Part shown: in pieces, positions 1 to 8,001 of the stretch
Layout: each line of letters starts with the position of its first letter
Numbering within the stretch: the stretch's first letter is position 1
Assembly: GCA_016720705.1 (NCBI GenBank)
Contig: JADKKB010000001.1
Coordinates: 186,001-250,000 of the forward strand
DNA length: 64,000 nucleotides
Direction: 5' to 3'
Origin: Chloracidobacterium sp.
Lineage (GTDB): Bacteria > Acidobacteriota > Blastocatellia > Pyrinomonadales > Pyrinomonadaceae
Made by a program: the position numbers and the translations under genes
The notes under the pieces: generated by a model
What the model was told of the DNA's origin: nothing
The model's input: the letters and a program-made list of their open reading frames with translations, nothing else
Databases searched by the model: none

Positions 1-435
1 GAGCGAGTCCGGAGCTCCGACTGTCTGAGGTTGGGCCTTACCGAATTTCTCAGCGATCCGTTTTGCGATATCGAAACGTGTAAATCCCTCCGGGATGGTC
101 AACTTGACGGTGCGGTCCTCGCCCTTCTCAAGCTGCTTCAGCACTTGGATCGTCGAGATCGGGGACGGGAACTGGTATTCGCCGGCTTGCAATTTGCTGC
201 CGTCGCCCAGGAACCGAAGATAGATCATCGTCGCCGTTTCGCTCGGCACAATACCTTCTGCCGAGAGTTTTGCAATTATATCTCGCGGAGTCGAACCCTT
301 TTCGATCTTGATGTATTGATCTGCCTTGTCGTGCGTTCGTGTTTGGCTGACCGAACTATAGACCCAATAGCTAAAACCGCAAAGCGTAATAACCGCGATC
401 GCCAAAAGCCCGAAAACAAAACTTAAGATTTTCAT
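1..435 (-). CDS. mltG: Endolytic murein transglycosylase MltG (N-terminal part, cut by window edge)
   Basis: The reading frame opens with ATG at 435 on the minus strand and runs off the window, giving 145 residues. The N-terminus (MKILSFVFGLLAIAV) is a single membrane anchor of about 22 residues. It is followed by the LysM-like N-terminal domain typical of YceG/MltG, with I-E-K-G-S-T-P-R-D-I and, near the cut, K-L-T-I-P-E-G-F-T as landmarks. MltG cleaves nascent glycan strands at the inner membrane and sets their length. The catalytic Glu lies in the missing C-terminal part, so activity cannot be judged. The gene follows the glutathione peroxidase gene on the same strand by under 90 bases. 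ruvX, often next to mltG in other genomes, is far away at 49595-50101. Confidence 0.85.
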   Translation of the reverse strand, partial: MKILSFVFGLLAIAVITLCGFSYWVYSSVSQTRTHDKADQYIKIEKGSTPRDIIAKLSAEGIVPSETATMIYLRFLGDGSKLQAGEYQFPSPISTIQVLKQLEKGEDRTVKLTIPEGFTRFDIAKRIAEKFGKAQPQTVGAPDSL

Positions 436-521
436 ATTCAAGAACAAAACGTCCACGAATCTCACCAGCGGCAAAATTCGTGGATCGCATCACAATTTCG
501 GACCTTATCGCCCGTCATTTA

Positions 522-1124
522 TCATTTATCCGCCAGATACTTTGCAACTGCGGATGTTATGGCCTCACCGTCCGGCGTGTCCTTTGAGCCAAATCGGGCG
601 ACTACTTTACCGTGCCGATCTATTAGAAACTTGTTGAAATTCCAAGATATGTCACCCGCAAATTCTGGATCCGATATTTTATTTGTCAGATAAGTATATA
701 ACGGATGCTGATCCTCACCCTTGACCGAGATCTTTGCGAACATCGGAAATGTGACCTTGTATTTCGTAGAGCAAAACTCCTTGATCTCCGCCTCGGTTCC
801 GGGTTCCTGGCTCAAGAAGTTGTTGGCCGGAAAACCAAGTATGACGAGTCCGCTACCTTTGTTCTTTTCATACAATGCCTGCAGTCCCTCGTATTGAGGG
901 GTGTAACCGCACTTGCTGGCGACATTGACGATCATCACGACCTTTCCCTTGTAAATACCGAGGTTGACATTTTCGCCGTCTATATCGCGCATCGTAAAGT
1001 CGTACACTGAGGATTCCGGCGGTGGTGCGGTCGGTGACGGGTTTAGGATAAACCCGTACTTGTATGCCGCACCGACGCCGGCACCGACTATTAGGATCAA
1101 AAGAACTCCAACGATCTTCAACAT
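522..1124 (-). CDS. Glutathione peroxidase (thiol peroxidase, Cys type) with N-terminal membrane anchor
   Basis: A 200-residue glutathione peroxidase resembling BtuE/BsaA. Residues 1-20 form a hydrophobic anchor or signal, so the enzyme probably faces the periplasm. The catalytic tetrad is complete: C72 in N-V-A-S-K-C-G-Y-T, Q106 in S-Q-E-P-G, and W161/N162 in S-W-N-F. A possible resolving cysteine is C118 in E-F-C-S-T. It carries Cys, not Sec, and bacterial members usually draw electrons from thioredoxin. An SD-like GGAGA lies about 9 bases before the ATG. It sits between an SPFH membrane protein and mltG on the same strand. Confidence 0.9.
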   Translation of the reverse strand: MLKIVGVLLILIVGAGVGAAYKYGFILNPSPTAPPPESSVYDFTMRDIDGENVNLGIYKGKVVMIVNVASKCGYTPQYEGLQALYEKNKGSGLVILGFPANNFLSQEPGTEAEIKEFCSTKYKVTFPMFAKISVKGEDQHPLYTYLTNKISDPEFAGDISWNFNKFLIDRHGKVVARFGSKDTPDGEAITSAVAKYLADK

Positions 1125-1127
1125 AGA

Positions 1128-2138
1128 CTATTTCTCCAATTCACGTGGGCCGCGCGGTGCTTTGGGCAATTCCGGAGTCTCACCGGTCGCGGCAAATATT
1201 TCCTTAAAGGCACCGACACTCGCAAGCACGCCTGAAGTTTCCATCGGCATAAAGATCACTTTCGAGTTTTGTGTTCGAGCCATGTCGCGCATTGAATCGA
1301 CATATCGCGAAGTGATCAGGTATTGAGCCGTCTGGCGTCGGTCACCGATCGCTCCTGCGATCTGTGCGATCGCCTGAGCTTCTGCGGTCGACGAAACAAG
1401 CCTTGCCTGTGCGGCGCCCTCGGCGTCCAGGATCGCGGACTGCTTGTTGCCTTCCGAGCGAGTTACCGCTGCTTGCTTTTCGCCCTCGGCACGAGTGATA
1501 GCGGCCTGCTTGTCGCCCTCGGCTTGTAGGATCAATGCACGACGATTTCTCTCGGCGGTCATCTGCTTTTCCATCGTGATCCGAACGTCTTCCGGTGGAT
1601 TAATATTCTTGACGTCGACTCGCGTGACTTTGACGCCCCATTTATCTGTCGCTTCATCCAAAATCAGTCTGAGTTTGCCGTTGATCTGGTCGCGGTTTGA
1701 GAGAGTGTGGTCGAGGTCCATATCGCCCATCACTGAACGCATTCCGGTAATTGTCAGCTGGACGATCGCACCAACGAGATCAGCGACCTCGTAAACCGAT
1801 TTCATCGGTTCGGTGATCTGCCAATAAACGACCGAATCCACATTGATCGTCACGTTGTCACGCGTGATGACGGGTTGCGGCGGCATATCGATAAACTGTT
1901 CGCGGAGGTCGATGAACGTCGTGCCGGGCCGTGTGCCCGACCAATAGACCGCTCGCGGTGCTTCGAAAAATGGAACTATGATATTCAGTCCACTGTTAGC
2001 GACCCGATGAAATCGGCCGAGACGCTCGATGAGCAATACACTTGACTGTGGGACGATCTTTATCGTTTTCCACGCAACTGTCAGAAGGGCAATGCCTAAA
2101 AATACAAGAAATACCGCACCTAAACCAAATAGTTCCAT
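1128..2138 (-). CDS. SPFH/Band 7 (stomatin-like, QmcA type) membrane protein
   Basis: A 336-residue member of the SPFH family. A membrane helix occupies about residues 1-22 (MELFGLGAVFLVFLGIALLT), followed by the band-7 domain. About residues 200-260 are a helical stretch of repeated A-E-G-x-K-Q-A-A-I-T-R units, the usual family oligomerisation repeat. SPFH proteins form membrane microdomain scaffolds and often partner NfeD proteins or proteases; no nfeD is seen nearby. I place the start at 2138 because GGAGG stands 4-5 bases before that ATG. The frame extends 10 codons further upstream without a better site. The gene ends 4 bases before the peroxidase start, so the two are probably co-transcribed. 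Confidence 0.88.
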   Translation of the reverse strand: MELFGLGAVFLVFLGIALLTVAWKTIKIVPQSSVLLIERLGRFHRVANSGLNIIVPFFEAPRAVYWSGTRPGTTFIDLREQFIDMPPQPVITRDNVTINVDSVVYWQITEPMKSVYEVADLVGAIVQLTITGMRSVMGDMDLDHTLSNRDQINGKLRLILDEATDKWGVKVTRVDVKNINPPEDVRITMEKQMTAERNRRALILQAEGDKQAAITRAEGEKQAAVTRSEGNKQSAILDAEGAAQARLVSSTAEAQAIAQIAGAIGDRRQTAQYLITSRYVDSMRDMARTQNSKVIFMPMETSGVLASVGAFKEIFAATGETPELPKAPRGPRELEK

Positions 2139-2192
2139 AATTTCCTCCGCACTTTTGTGATAGTCCAAATATACTCTATTTCAAACTTGTTT

Positions 2193-2200
2193 GCTATAAT
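2193..2200 (+). promoter_or_regulatory. Extended -10 promoter for threonine dehydratase
   Basis: The sequence TGcTATAAT has TATAAT at 2195-2200 preceded by the TGn extended -10 element. There is no convincing -35. The ilvA-type ATG is at 2212, so the start of transcription would fall about 5 bases before it, giving a nearly leaderless mRNA. No SD is visible. Confidence 0.5.
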
Positions 2201-2211
2201 TCTCGACAGTT

Positions 2212-3447
2212 ATGACGGTCAAACTAAGCGATATTGAAGCCGCCCGAGCAACGCTCAACGGCATTATTAATTCCACACCGATCCTTGCCGATGAACAACT
2301 TTCGGCAGAGATCGGTGCAACCGCATCTCTCAAGGCCGAATGTTTGCAGCGGGCAGGTTCATTCAAGATCCGCGGGGCGTATAATCGCATGTCGAGCCTT
2401 ACCGATGAAGAGAAGAAGCGCGGCGTCATCGCTGCATCGGCGGGCAATCACGCTCAGGGCGTCGCGCTTGCAGCTAAGCTCCTCGGCATCTCGGCGACGA
2501 TCGTCGTGCCCGAGTTTGCCCCTCTGACCAAGATTCTCGCAACGCGATCATACGGGGCCGAAGTTCTGCTGATGGGTTCGAGCTTTGACGAGGCTGTCGC
2601 AAATTCACGCCGTCTGCAGGAAGAGCACGGCTATATTTATGTCCACGCGTTCGATGATGAAAAGGTCATAGCGGGGCAGGGAACTATCGGACTCGAGATC
2701 GCCGAAGGTGCTCCGGAAACGACGGTTGTTGTAGTGCCGATCGGCGGCGGCGGCATAATTTCCGGGATCGCTATCGCAGTCAAGGCTCTTCTGCCTAATG
2801 TGCGTGTCATCGGCGTCCAGGCAGAAAATGTAGGAGCGGTTCGGCAATCGCTTCAGGCGGGCAAACCGGTCACCTTTGATGCTCGGCCCACGATAGCGGA
2901 CGGAATTGCAGTTAAACGTCCGGGTGAATTGACCTTGCCGCTGATCAAGGAATACGTTGATGACGTGGTCGAAGTCACCGAAGAGGAGATCGCACGCGGC
3001 ATTTATCATTGCGTGTCGAATAGTCGGCTCGTCGTCGAAGGTGCCGGCGCCGCCGGAGTCGCCGCTCTGCTCGCCGGAAAGATAAAAGTTACAGCTGACG
3101 ATCACGTTTGCGCCGTTCTCTGCGGCGGAAATATCGACGGTAATCTGCTCGCGCGCATTCTGGAGCAGGTCCTTGTTCGAAAAGGCCGATATGTCATTTT
3201 CCGCGTGTTGGTCATCGACCGCCCGGGAATGCTTGCCGCCCTACTCAATAATGTTGCGGAGACCGGTGCGAATGTTGTGGAGGTCTATCATCAGAGGGCG
3301 ATATGGCTCGCTCCGCTTGGTACGGTCGGTATCGAGATGATCCTCGAAGTTCGAGATGAGAGCCACGCTCGCGACGTGCAGGAATCACTTTGTAAAAAGG
3401 GCTACCAACTTGACCGCCAAGGTCAGGGAGATTGGGCCGAACAATAA
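2212..3447 (+). CDS. ilvA: Threonine ammonia-lyase (threonine dehydratase) with C-terminal ACT domain
   Basis: A 411-residue PLP enzyme that converts L-threonine to 2-oxobutanoate and ammonia, either feeding isoleucine synthesis or catabolising threonine. The PLP lysine is K52 in G-S-F-K-I-R-G-A. The glycine-rich phosphate loop reads G-G-G-G-I-I-S-G near residue 185. A single ACT-like domain (about 325-395) suggests allosteric control. The length fits the roughly 400-residue TdcB/short-IlvA class rather than the 510-residue E. coli IlvA with two ACT domains, so biosynthetic and catabolic roles remain open. The next gene starts within the last bases, suggesting co-transcription. tdh-kbl at 14798-17013 is a separate threonine route. 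Confidence 0.88.
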   Translation: MTVKLSDIEAARATLNGIINSTPILADEQLSAEIGATASLKAECLQRAGSFKIRGAYNRMSSLTDEEKKRGVIAASAGNHAQGVALAAKLLGISATIVVPEFAPLTKILATRSYGAEVLLMGSSFDEAVANSRRLQEEHGYIYVHAFDDEKVIAGQGTIGLEIAEGAPETTVVVVPIGGGGIISGIAIAVKALLPNVRVIGVQAENVGAVRQSLQAGKPVTFDARPTIADGIAVKRPGELTLPLIKEYVDDVVEVTEEEIARGIYHCVSNSRLVVEGAGAAGVAALLAGKIKVTADDHVCAVLCGGNIDGNLLARILEQVLVRKGRYVIFRVLVIDRPGMLAALLNNVAETGANVVEVYHQRAIWLAPLGTVGIEMILEVRDESHARDVQESLCKKGYQLDRQGQGDWAEQ

Positions 3448-3458
3448 GTAGCTACGAA

Positions 3459-3995
3459 ATGAGCATTATGCGTTTATTCAATTTGATCTTGGTCGGAATA
3501 TTATTTACAGCGAGCGGATTTACAGCGTGCGGCGGAAACACCGCCCCCAATGACCCGCCGAAACCAAACAGCACGACAACTGCAAATTCCGGCAATTCGT
3601 CACAGGCATCGCCTGCGGCATCTCCCGGCAGGGGAGTTCCGGACAGTTCGCTACCGGATTCCGCACCGAGCGGCGGTATTTACGACCGGCCGGAAAAGGT
3701 GGTCGAGGATATTTTTTACGCTGCGAAAGCGGGGCGTATGTCCAATCTTCCAGGTCTCTGCAATCCGGACGGTTCGGCAGATAAAGACTCAAAAACAATT
3801 TGTGGAATTGGGAGCGCGGACGACAAACAATTAGGGGAATTTCGTAAGGATTTCCGAACCGGGAAGATTGTTGGTGCACCTGAAATTAACGGCGACTTAG
3901 CAAAAGTGAAAATAAACTTTGGTGACGACGGCAAAAAGGAAGAGGAGTTTCAGTTAAAACTCGTAAAAGGCAGATGGTATCTGCAGAGTTTCTAA
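3459..3995 (+). CDS. Putative lipoprotein with small C-terminal alpha+beta domain (DUF4878-like)
   Basis: The product begins MSIMRLFNLILVGILF and has a lipobox F-T-A-C, so it is probably a lipid-anchored envelope protein. A low-complexity Pro/Ser/Thr/Asn linker follows (about residues 25-70). The final 100 residues start V-V-E-D-I-F-Y-A-A-K-A-G and end W-Y-L-Q-S-F. That layout resembles small NTF2-like DUF4878 lipoproteins, but the match is by eye only. The start is ambiguous between the ATGs at 3459 and 3468; both keep the lipobox. Its 5' end lies close to the end of the dehydratase gene and a strong terminator follows, so it closes that operon. Function unknown. Confidence 0.7.
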   Translation: MSIMRLFNLILVGILFTASGFTACGGNTAPNDPPKPNSTTTANSGNSSQASPAASPGRGVPDSSLPDSAPSGGIYDRPEKVVEDIFYAAKAGRMSNLPGLCNPDGSADKDSKTICGIGSADDKQLGEFRKDFRTGKIVGAPEINGDLAKVKINFGDDGKKEEEFQLKLVKGRWYLQSF

Positions 3996-4014
3996 GAACG
4001 ACCGAAATCACGGA

Positions 4015-4050
4015 GGCTCGTCAGTCGGATCAGCGACTGACGAGCCTTTT
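4015..4050 (+). terminator. Rho-independent terminator
   Basis: A perfect 13-bp stem, GGCTCGTCAGTCG with CGACTGACGAGCC, and a 6-base loop are followed by TTTT. It ends the ilvA-lipoprotein unit and stands just before the convergent lytic transglycosylase gene. Confidence 0.9.
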
Positions 4051-4083
4051 AATTTTGAGCCGGATATGCGTCTGGCTTAAGCA

Positions 4084-5463
4084 TTAATTCCGTCTCACAA
4101 GGTTCTCGTCATAGAGGGCTTTATAAACGCGATAGTTTGTCATCACCTTGAAAACATAGTTCTTGGTTTCGGCAAATCCGATCTCGGAGGTGAAAACGCC
4201 GGCCTCTTTAGGGTTAGTCCGGCTTAGCCAGCGAGCAGCATTGTCCTCTCCGCCGTTGTAACTCGCGGCAATGGCCTCGTACATTCCGCCAAACATCTCA
4301 TTTAATTCGACGACGTACTCGGTGCCGATCGCTATGTTTACCGATGGGCGGTAGAGATCGTCGGGCGTAATAACCGGAATGCCCGCCCGCTCATTATATT
4401 TTTTGGCAGTGTCAAATACTAGTTGGAGCAACCCTAGTGCCGCCGCAGGTGATTTTGCATTTGGGCGGAAACTGCTTTCTTGTTTCATTATCGCCAACAG
4501 AAAACGCGGATCGATACCCTTCGGCTTGGAGTACTGCATTAGCTCACTACGAAACATCACCGGAAAGTCTTTGGACGCGGTCGATGACACCTGTGATATC
4601 CGCTTGACCCGGTTTCCTGTGTTCAATTTATCTGAAGCCAGTCCGCCGAAATATGAGCCGTTAACGTCCGGTATCGACGCATATACCGTCATTGCCTCCG
4701 AGCGCTTGCCGGAGCTTTCGAGAGCGAGGGCTTTCAGATACTTGATCTCACCATCGGTTGCCATCGAACCGCTGAAAGACTTTACTTTCAATAGTTCGTC
4801 GGCGGCGACAATGGCATCCATCCAGTTTTTGCGAGAGATCTCCATTCTCACTCGTGCCTGCATTGCGTTGATAGCGGTCGGCGTATTTTCGAAGCGCATC
4901 TTTGCTTTTTCGACCCATTCGTTCGCATCCGTATATTTTCCGGCCTCGCGCAGGGCGTCTATGATGTTCAAATACGCCGAATCAATCCGTTCACCGGTCG
5001 GATACATAGACGTATATCGATCGTAGATCTTTGCTGCTTCTTCGTTTTTCCCGAGACGAACGTGGCAGGCTCCCATAAATGCGAGCGATTCGCGGCCGTC
5101 CTTCGTAGCGGGAAATTCGGCAGACACGCGGCCGAAAAACGGTATTGCACTGATATATTTACGTTCCCACATCAGAGATCTGCCCATACCGAACAATGCA
5201 CGGGGTAATAGAGCATCATTCGGGTAAACGTCCAGAAAACGCTGAAAGTGAGCCTGAGCTTCAGGGAAGTGCCGATTGTCGAGGTAAACGAATCCACGTG
5301 TGATGTGTTCGGCCGCCGGCAGCGTCATCAGCTTGCCGTTTTCGTCGCGATCCTTTTCATCCAGGGCTGTAATACCCCTCAGTGATGAGTCAGTGGAAGT
5401 TTGAGTCGAAACTGAAAAGCAAAGACATATTGCAAATATGAACGCGGCAAAGAGTTTTTTCAT
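4084..5463 (-). CDS. Soluble lytic transglycosylase with TPR-type repeats (Slt family)
   Basis: About 459 residues beginning MKKLFAAFIFAICLCFS, a Sec signal peptide. The middle part (about 55-290) is a run of TPR-like helical repeats, with signatures such as F-P-E-A-Q-A-H-F-Q-R-F and Y-I-S-A-I-P-F-F. The C-terminal third is an SLT domain: the catalytic Glu lies in M-K-Q-E-S-S-F, followed by A-A-L-G-L-L-Q-L and A-A-S-Y-N-G-G. It would cut the MurNAc-GlcNAc bond to give 1,6-anhydro ends in the periplasm. The frame opens 11 codons earlier (ATG at 5496), but only the start at 5463 gives a clean signal peptide. Confidence 0.85.
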   Translation of the reverse strand: MKKLFAAFIFAICLCFSVSTQTSTDSSLRGITALDEKDRDENGKLMTLPAAEHITRGFVYLDNRHFPEAQAHFQRFLDVYPNDALLPRALFGMGRSLMWERKYISAIPFFGRVSAEFPATKDGRESLAFMGACHVRLGKNEEAAKIYDRYTSMYPTGERIDSAYLNIIDALREAGKYTDANEWVEKAKMRFENTPTAINAMQARVRMEISRKNWMDAIVAADELLKVKSFSGSMATDGEIKYLKALALESSGKRSEAMTVYASIPDVNGSYFGGLASDKLNTGNRVKRISQVSSTASKDFPVMFRSELMQYSKPKGIDPRFLLAIMKQESSFRPNAKSPAAALGLLQLVFDTAKKYNERAGIPVITPDDLYRPSVNIAIGTEYVVELNEMFGGMYEAIAASYNGGEDNAARWLSRTNPKEAGVFTSEIGFAETKNYVFKVMTNYRVYKALYDENLVRRN

Positions 5464-5630
5464 TATTCTTTCGCGGAGAACGCTTAGATCTACCATCTCT
5501 CCGTACTCCTGTTATGACGGCCTGCCGACCAAGAAAGTTGCAACACAAACTTTTACAACATAGGGCGGTAAAGAATCGAGCCCGTGAACCTACATATTAC
5601 CAAATATTCGTGATAAAATTCGTTTTAATT

Positions 5631-5644
5631 TGCCGAATTCGGCA
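5631..5644. promoter_or_regulatory. Perfect 14-bp palindrome before sugar isomerase gene
   Basis: TGCCGAATTCGGCA is perfectly self-complementary and ends 10 bases before the ATG at 5655. Its position suits a repressor operator. No regulator gene is adjacent, so this is only a candidate. Confidence 0.3.
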
Positions 5645-5654
5645 CCCCAGAAAG

Positions 5655-6500
5655 ATGAAAATTGCACTTAACGGCGCGACCACGATGCACGCCGACCTGG
5701 TAACTGACATTAAAGCCGCACACGCAGCGGGATTCGATCTGATCGAATTGTGGAAATCGAAATTGCTTGATTACCTTCAGGACAATTCCGTTCACGACCT
5801 GATCCGTCTGCTTGAAGAATCCTCGCTTGAGCCGTGGTCGATCAATTCGATCGAGCACATTACATTCCGGACGCCGGAAGATTATTCAGCGATAAAGGAT
5901 GAGTGCGAGAAGCTCGCCGCGATCGCCGGTGAGTTAAATTGCCCTTACATCGTCGTAGTCCCGGGCAAACTCCCGGACGGTGCCACCAAACAGGGTATAA
6001 TCGACGAATCGGTGAAAGTACTCAATGAACTTGGAGACATTGCACAGCACCACGGGGTTGGCCTCGCCTTTGAGTTTCTGGGGCAAACCGATTGCAGCGT
6101 CCAGACGCTGGACCTTGCAAAGGAAATAATCGAGATCATTGACCGACCGAATATCGGCGTAGTGATCGACACCTTTCACTTCTACGTGGGGAATTCCACG
6201 TTCGAGGCGATCGACACTTTAGACCCCGAGAATCTATTTATATTCCATATAAATGACGCCGAGGATCTGCCGAAGGAGCAACTCACGGACGCTCAAAGAC
6301 TCTATCCCGGGATGGGGATACTGCCGATCGCTGAGATCAAGGAGCGGTTTGATCGGATCGGGTATAACCGAATGGTCAGCATCGAGATCTTTCGGCCGGA
6401 ATACTGGGCACAAGATCCGTTCGATGTCGCTCGACGAGCAAAAGCCGCGACTGAGGAAGTATTGGGACTCGGCCAGTATGCGGCCGGCGGAAGTTGGTAG
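5655..6500 (+). CDS. Sugar phosphate isomerase/epimerase family protein (TIM barrel, AP endonuclease 2-like)
   Basis: 281 residues from the ATG at 5655, which is preceded by AGAAAG; the frame is open for 47 codons upstream, but that part has no family character. The fold markers are F-D-L-I-E-L-W near residue 30, E-F-L-G near 140 and V-V-I-D-T-F-H-F near 175, the metal-binding pattern of IolE/IolI-type barrels. It is followed 27 bases later by a Gfo/Idh/MocA dehydrogenase, a pairing common in inositol or sugar-acid catabolic loci. The substrate cannot be read from the sequence. Confidence 0.82.
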   Translation: MKIALNGATTMHADLVTDIKAAHAAGFDLIELWKSKLLDYLQDNSVHDLIRLLEESSLEPWSINSIEHITFRTPEDYSAIKDECEKLAAIAGELNCPYIVVVPGKLPDGATKQGIIDESVKVLNELGDIAQHHGVGLAFEFLGQTDCSVQTLDLAKEIIEIIDRPNIGVVIDTFHFYVGNSTFEAIDTLDPENLFIFHINDAEDLPKEQLTDAQRLYPGMGILPIAEIKERFDRIGYNRMVSIEIFRPEYWAQDPFDVARRAKAATEEVLGLGQYAAGGSW

Positions 6501-6527
6501 TACCGGCACTGACCGTCGAATTTAATT

Positions 6528-7496
6528 ATGGACAAGGTAAGGATCGGAATAATCGGTACGGGATTTATCGGCAACGTTCACGGGCGGATATTTGCACGGG
6601 AGGAGCAGGCTGTAATATCAGCGTTGTACGACATTGTGCCCGAACGATCAGATAAAACGGCCCGCTCGATCGGCGGTAAGGTCTGTACATCGCAAGACGA
6701 GCTTTTGGACAACTGCGATGCAGTGCTGGTGTGTACGCCTAACCGCACGCATATCGATATCGCGTCGGCCGCGGTCGCCGCCGGGAAACACGTATTTTGT
6801 GAAAAGCCCTTCTCGATCGGAATCCCGGATGCACGCAAATTGCTTGAGATCGCCGACGGCGGTCGCGGCGTATTTCAGGTTGGGCATAATCGCAGATATG
6901 CTCCGGTGTACGCCAAGCTAAAAGAATTTATCGGACAGGATAAGGCTCATTCGGCCCACATCAAAATGAACCGCGGCGAGCTCAAGAATCCGGTGTGGAC
7001 CGGCGACGTTAACGTGACCGGCGGATTTTTGTACGAAACGACCATTCACCTGTTCGATATGATGAGGTTTCAGTTTGGTGAGATCGATGAACTGATCGCC
7101 TACGGGTCGCAGCACGAATACCCGGAACTCGATGAATTCTCGATCATTTTTAAGTTCAAGAGCGGATTTCACTGTACCTTCGCATCGTCATCGGATGCGA
7201 GTTGGCACTTTCCATTTGAGCGGATCGAGGTATTTTGTCATCATCGGACTATAATGACCGAGGAAATGGAACGGATACTCGATTCACGCGGAATGGATGC
7301 TAATTTTGAGACGATCACGTTTCATATGACCGAGAAAGAAGAGCGGTGGGGCTACGTCCAGGAAGATCGGGCGTTTATCGACGCTATTATTAATGGCACG
7401 CCGCCGCCGGTTACGGCGTTCGACGGGTTTAAGTCAGTCGAACTTGTCGAGTCTGTTTATGCATCCATTCGGTCCGGTGAACGTGTCCGATTTTAG
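6528..7496 (+). CDS. Gfo/Idh/MocA family oxidoreductase
   Basis: 322 residues. The N-terminal Rossmann fold shows G-I-I-G-T-G-F-I-G (residues 8-16), and the family motif E-K-P-F-S lies at about 93-97. The C-terminal half is the alpha/beta substrate domain. Members oxidise or reduce sugars, inositols and related compounds with NAD(P). Together with the isomerase just upstream it likely forms a two-step sugar or inositol conversion. Neither a transporter nor a kinase is next to the pair, so the pathway is unknown. The following zinc-ribbon gene starts 18 bases later and may be co-transcribed. Confidence 0.88.
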   Translation: MDKVRIGIIGTGFIGNVHGRIFAREEQAVISALYDIVPERSDKTARSIGGKVCTSQDELLDNCDAVLVCTPNRTHIDIASAAVAAGKHVFCEKPFSIGIPDARKLLEIADGGRGVFQVGHNRRYAPVYAKLKEFIGQDKAHSAHIKMNRGELKNPVWTGDVNVTGGFLYETTIHLFDMMRFQFGEIDELIAYGSQHEYPELDEFSIIFKFKSGFHCTFASSSDASWHFPFERIEVFCHHRTIMTEEMERILDSRGMDANFETITFHMTEKEERWGYVQEDRAFIDAIINGTPPPVTAFDGFKSVELVESVYASIRSGERVRF

Positions 7497-7514
7497 CCTG
7501 TTTGGCATATTTTT

Positions 7515-7994
7515 ATGATCAAGTGCGGAAATTGTGGAAATCTGAATAGCCCGGAAAGTTACTTTTGTCGGTTTTGCGGTTCTAAATTTGGTGTCCAACC
7601 GCCGATTCCACAGCAGAAGGCAACGCAATCCGAACCCTTCGACTACGCCGCACCCCGGCCTTACGCGTGGAAGACAGACGAGTTTAGCACCTCGAACGAA
7701 GCTCGAAAAACGATCGATAGCACCGCGCCGATCGCTCCACTTGGAGCTACAGCTCCGATGGGTGGCTATCGACCGCAGACACTTATGCATCAGGGTGGCC
7801 AGCAGTTTGGCCAACCATACCGCTGCCCGCACTGTATGAGTCAATTTGTGCCAAGGGTCGAGCGCCGCATTTCCACCGCCGGATGGATCACGTTTGCCGT
7901 CTTACTTGTATTCTTTTTTCCGCTTTTTTGGATCGGTCTGTTGATCAAGGAAGATGTCAGGATCTGTCCGGGCTGCAATATGAAGATCGGCTAA
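7515..7994 (+). CDS. Zinc-ribbon membrane protein of unknown function
   Basis: 159 residues. The N-terminus is a zinc ribbon, C-G-N-C-G then C-R-F-C-G (residues 4-22). A long low-complexity region rich in Pro, Gln and Ala follows. A second set of cysteines, C-P-H-C at about 110 and C-P-G-C near the end, brackets one membrane helix (W-I-T-F-A-V-L-L-V-F-F-F-P-L-F). The second ribbon is thus split by a helix, as in LITAF-like proteins, which suggests a membrane-inserted zinc module. That comparison is by layout only. It is the third gene of the isomerase-dehydrogenase run, with no clear functional link. Confidence 0.7.
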   Translation: MIKCGNCGNLNSPESYFCRFCGSKFGVQPPIPQQKATQSEPFDYAAPRPYAWKTDEFSTSNEARKTIDSTAPIAPLGATAPMGGYRPQTLMHQGGQQFGQPYRCPHCMSQFVPRVERRISTAGWITFAVLLVFFFPLFWIGLLIKEDVRICPGCNMKIG

Positions 7995-8001
7995 TCAGCA
8001 T

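Noticed and set aside
98..106. Suspected loss of the catalytic Gln in glutathione peroxidase (C-N-Q-F reads A-N-N-F)
   Set aside because: The tetrad Gln is the one in S-Q-E-P-G, which is intact; the altered residues are not catalytic.
31..426. Plus-strand frame of 131 codons at the left edge
   Set aside because: It is the antisense of the mltG frame, whose translation has a membrane anchor and clear YceG wording.
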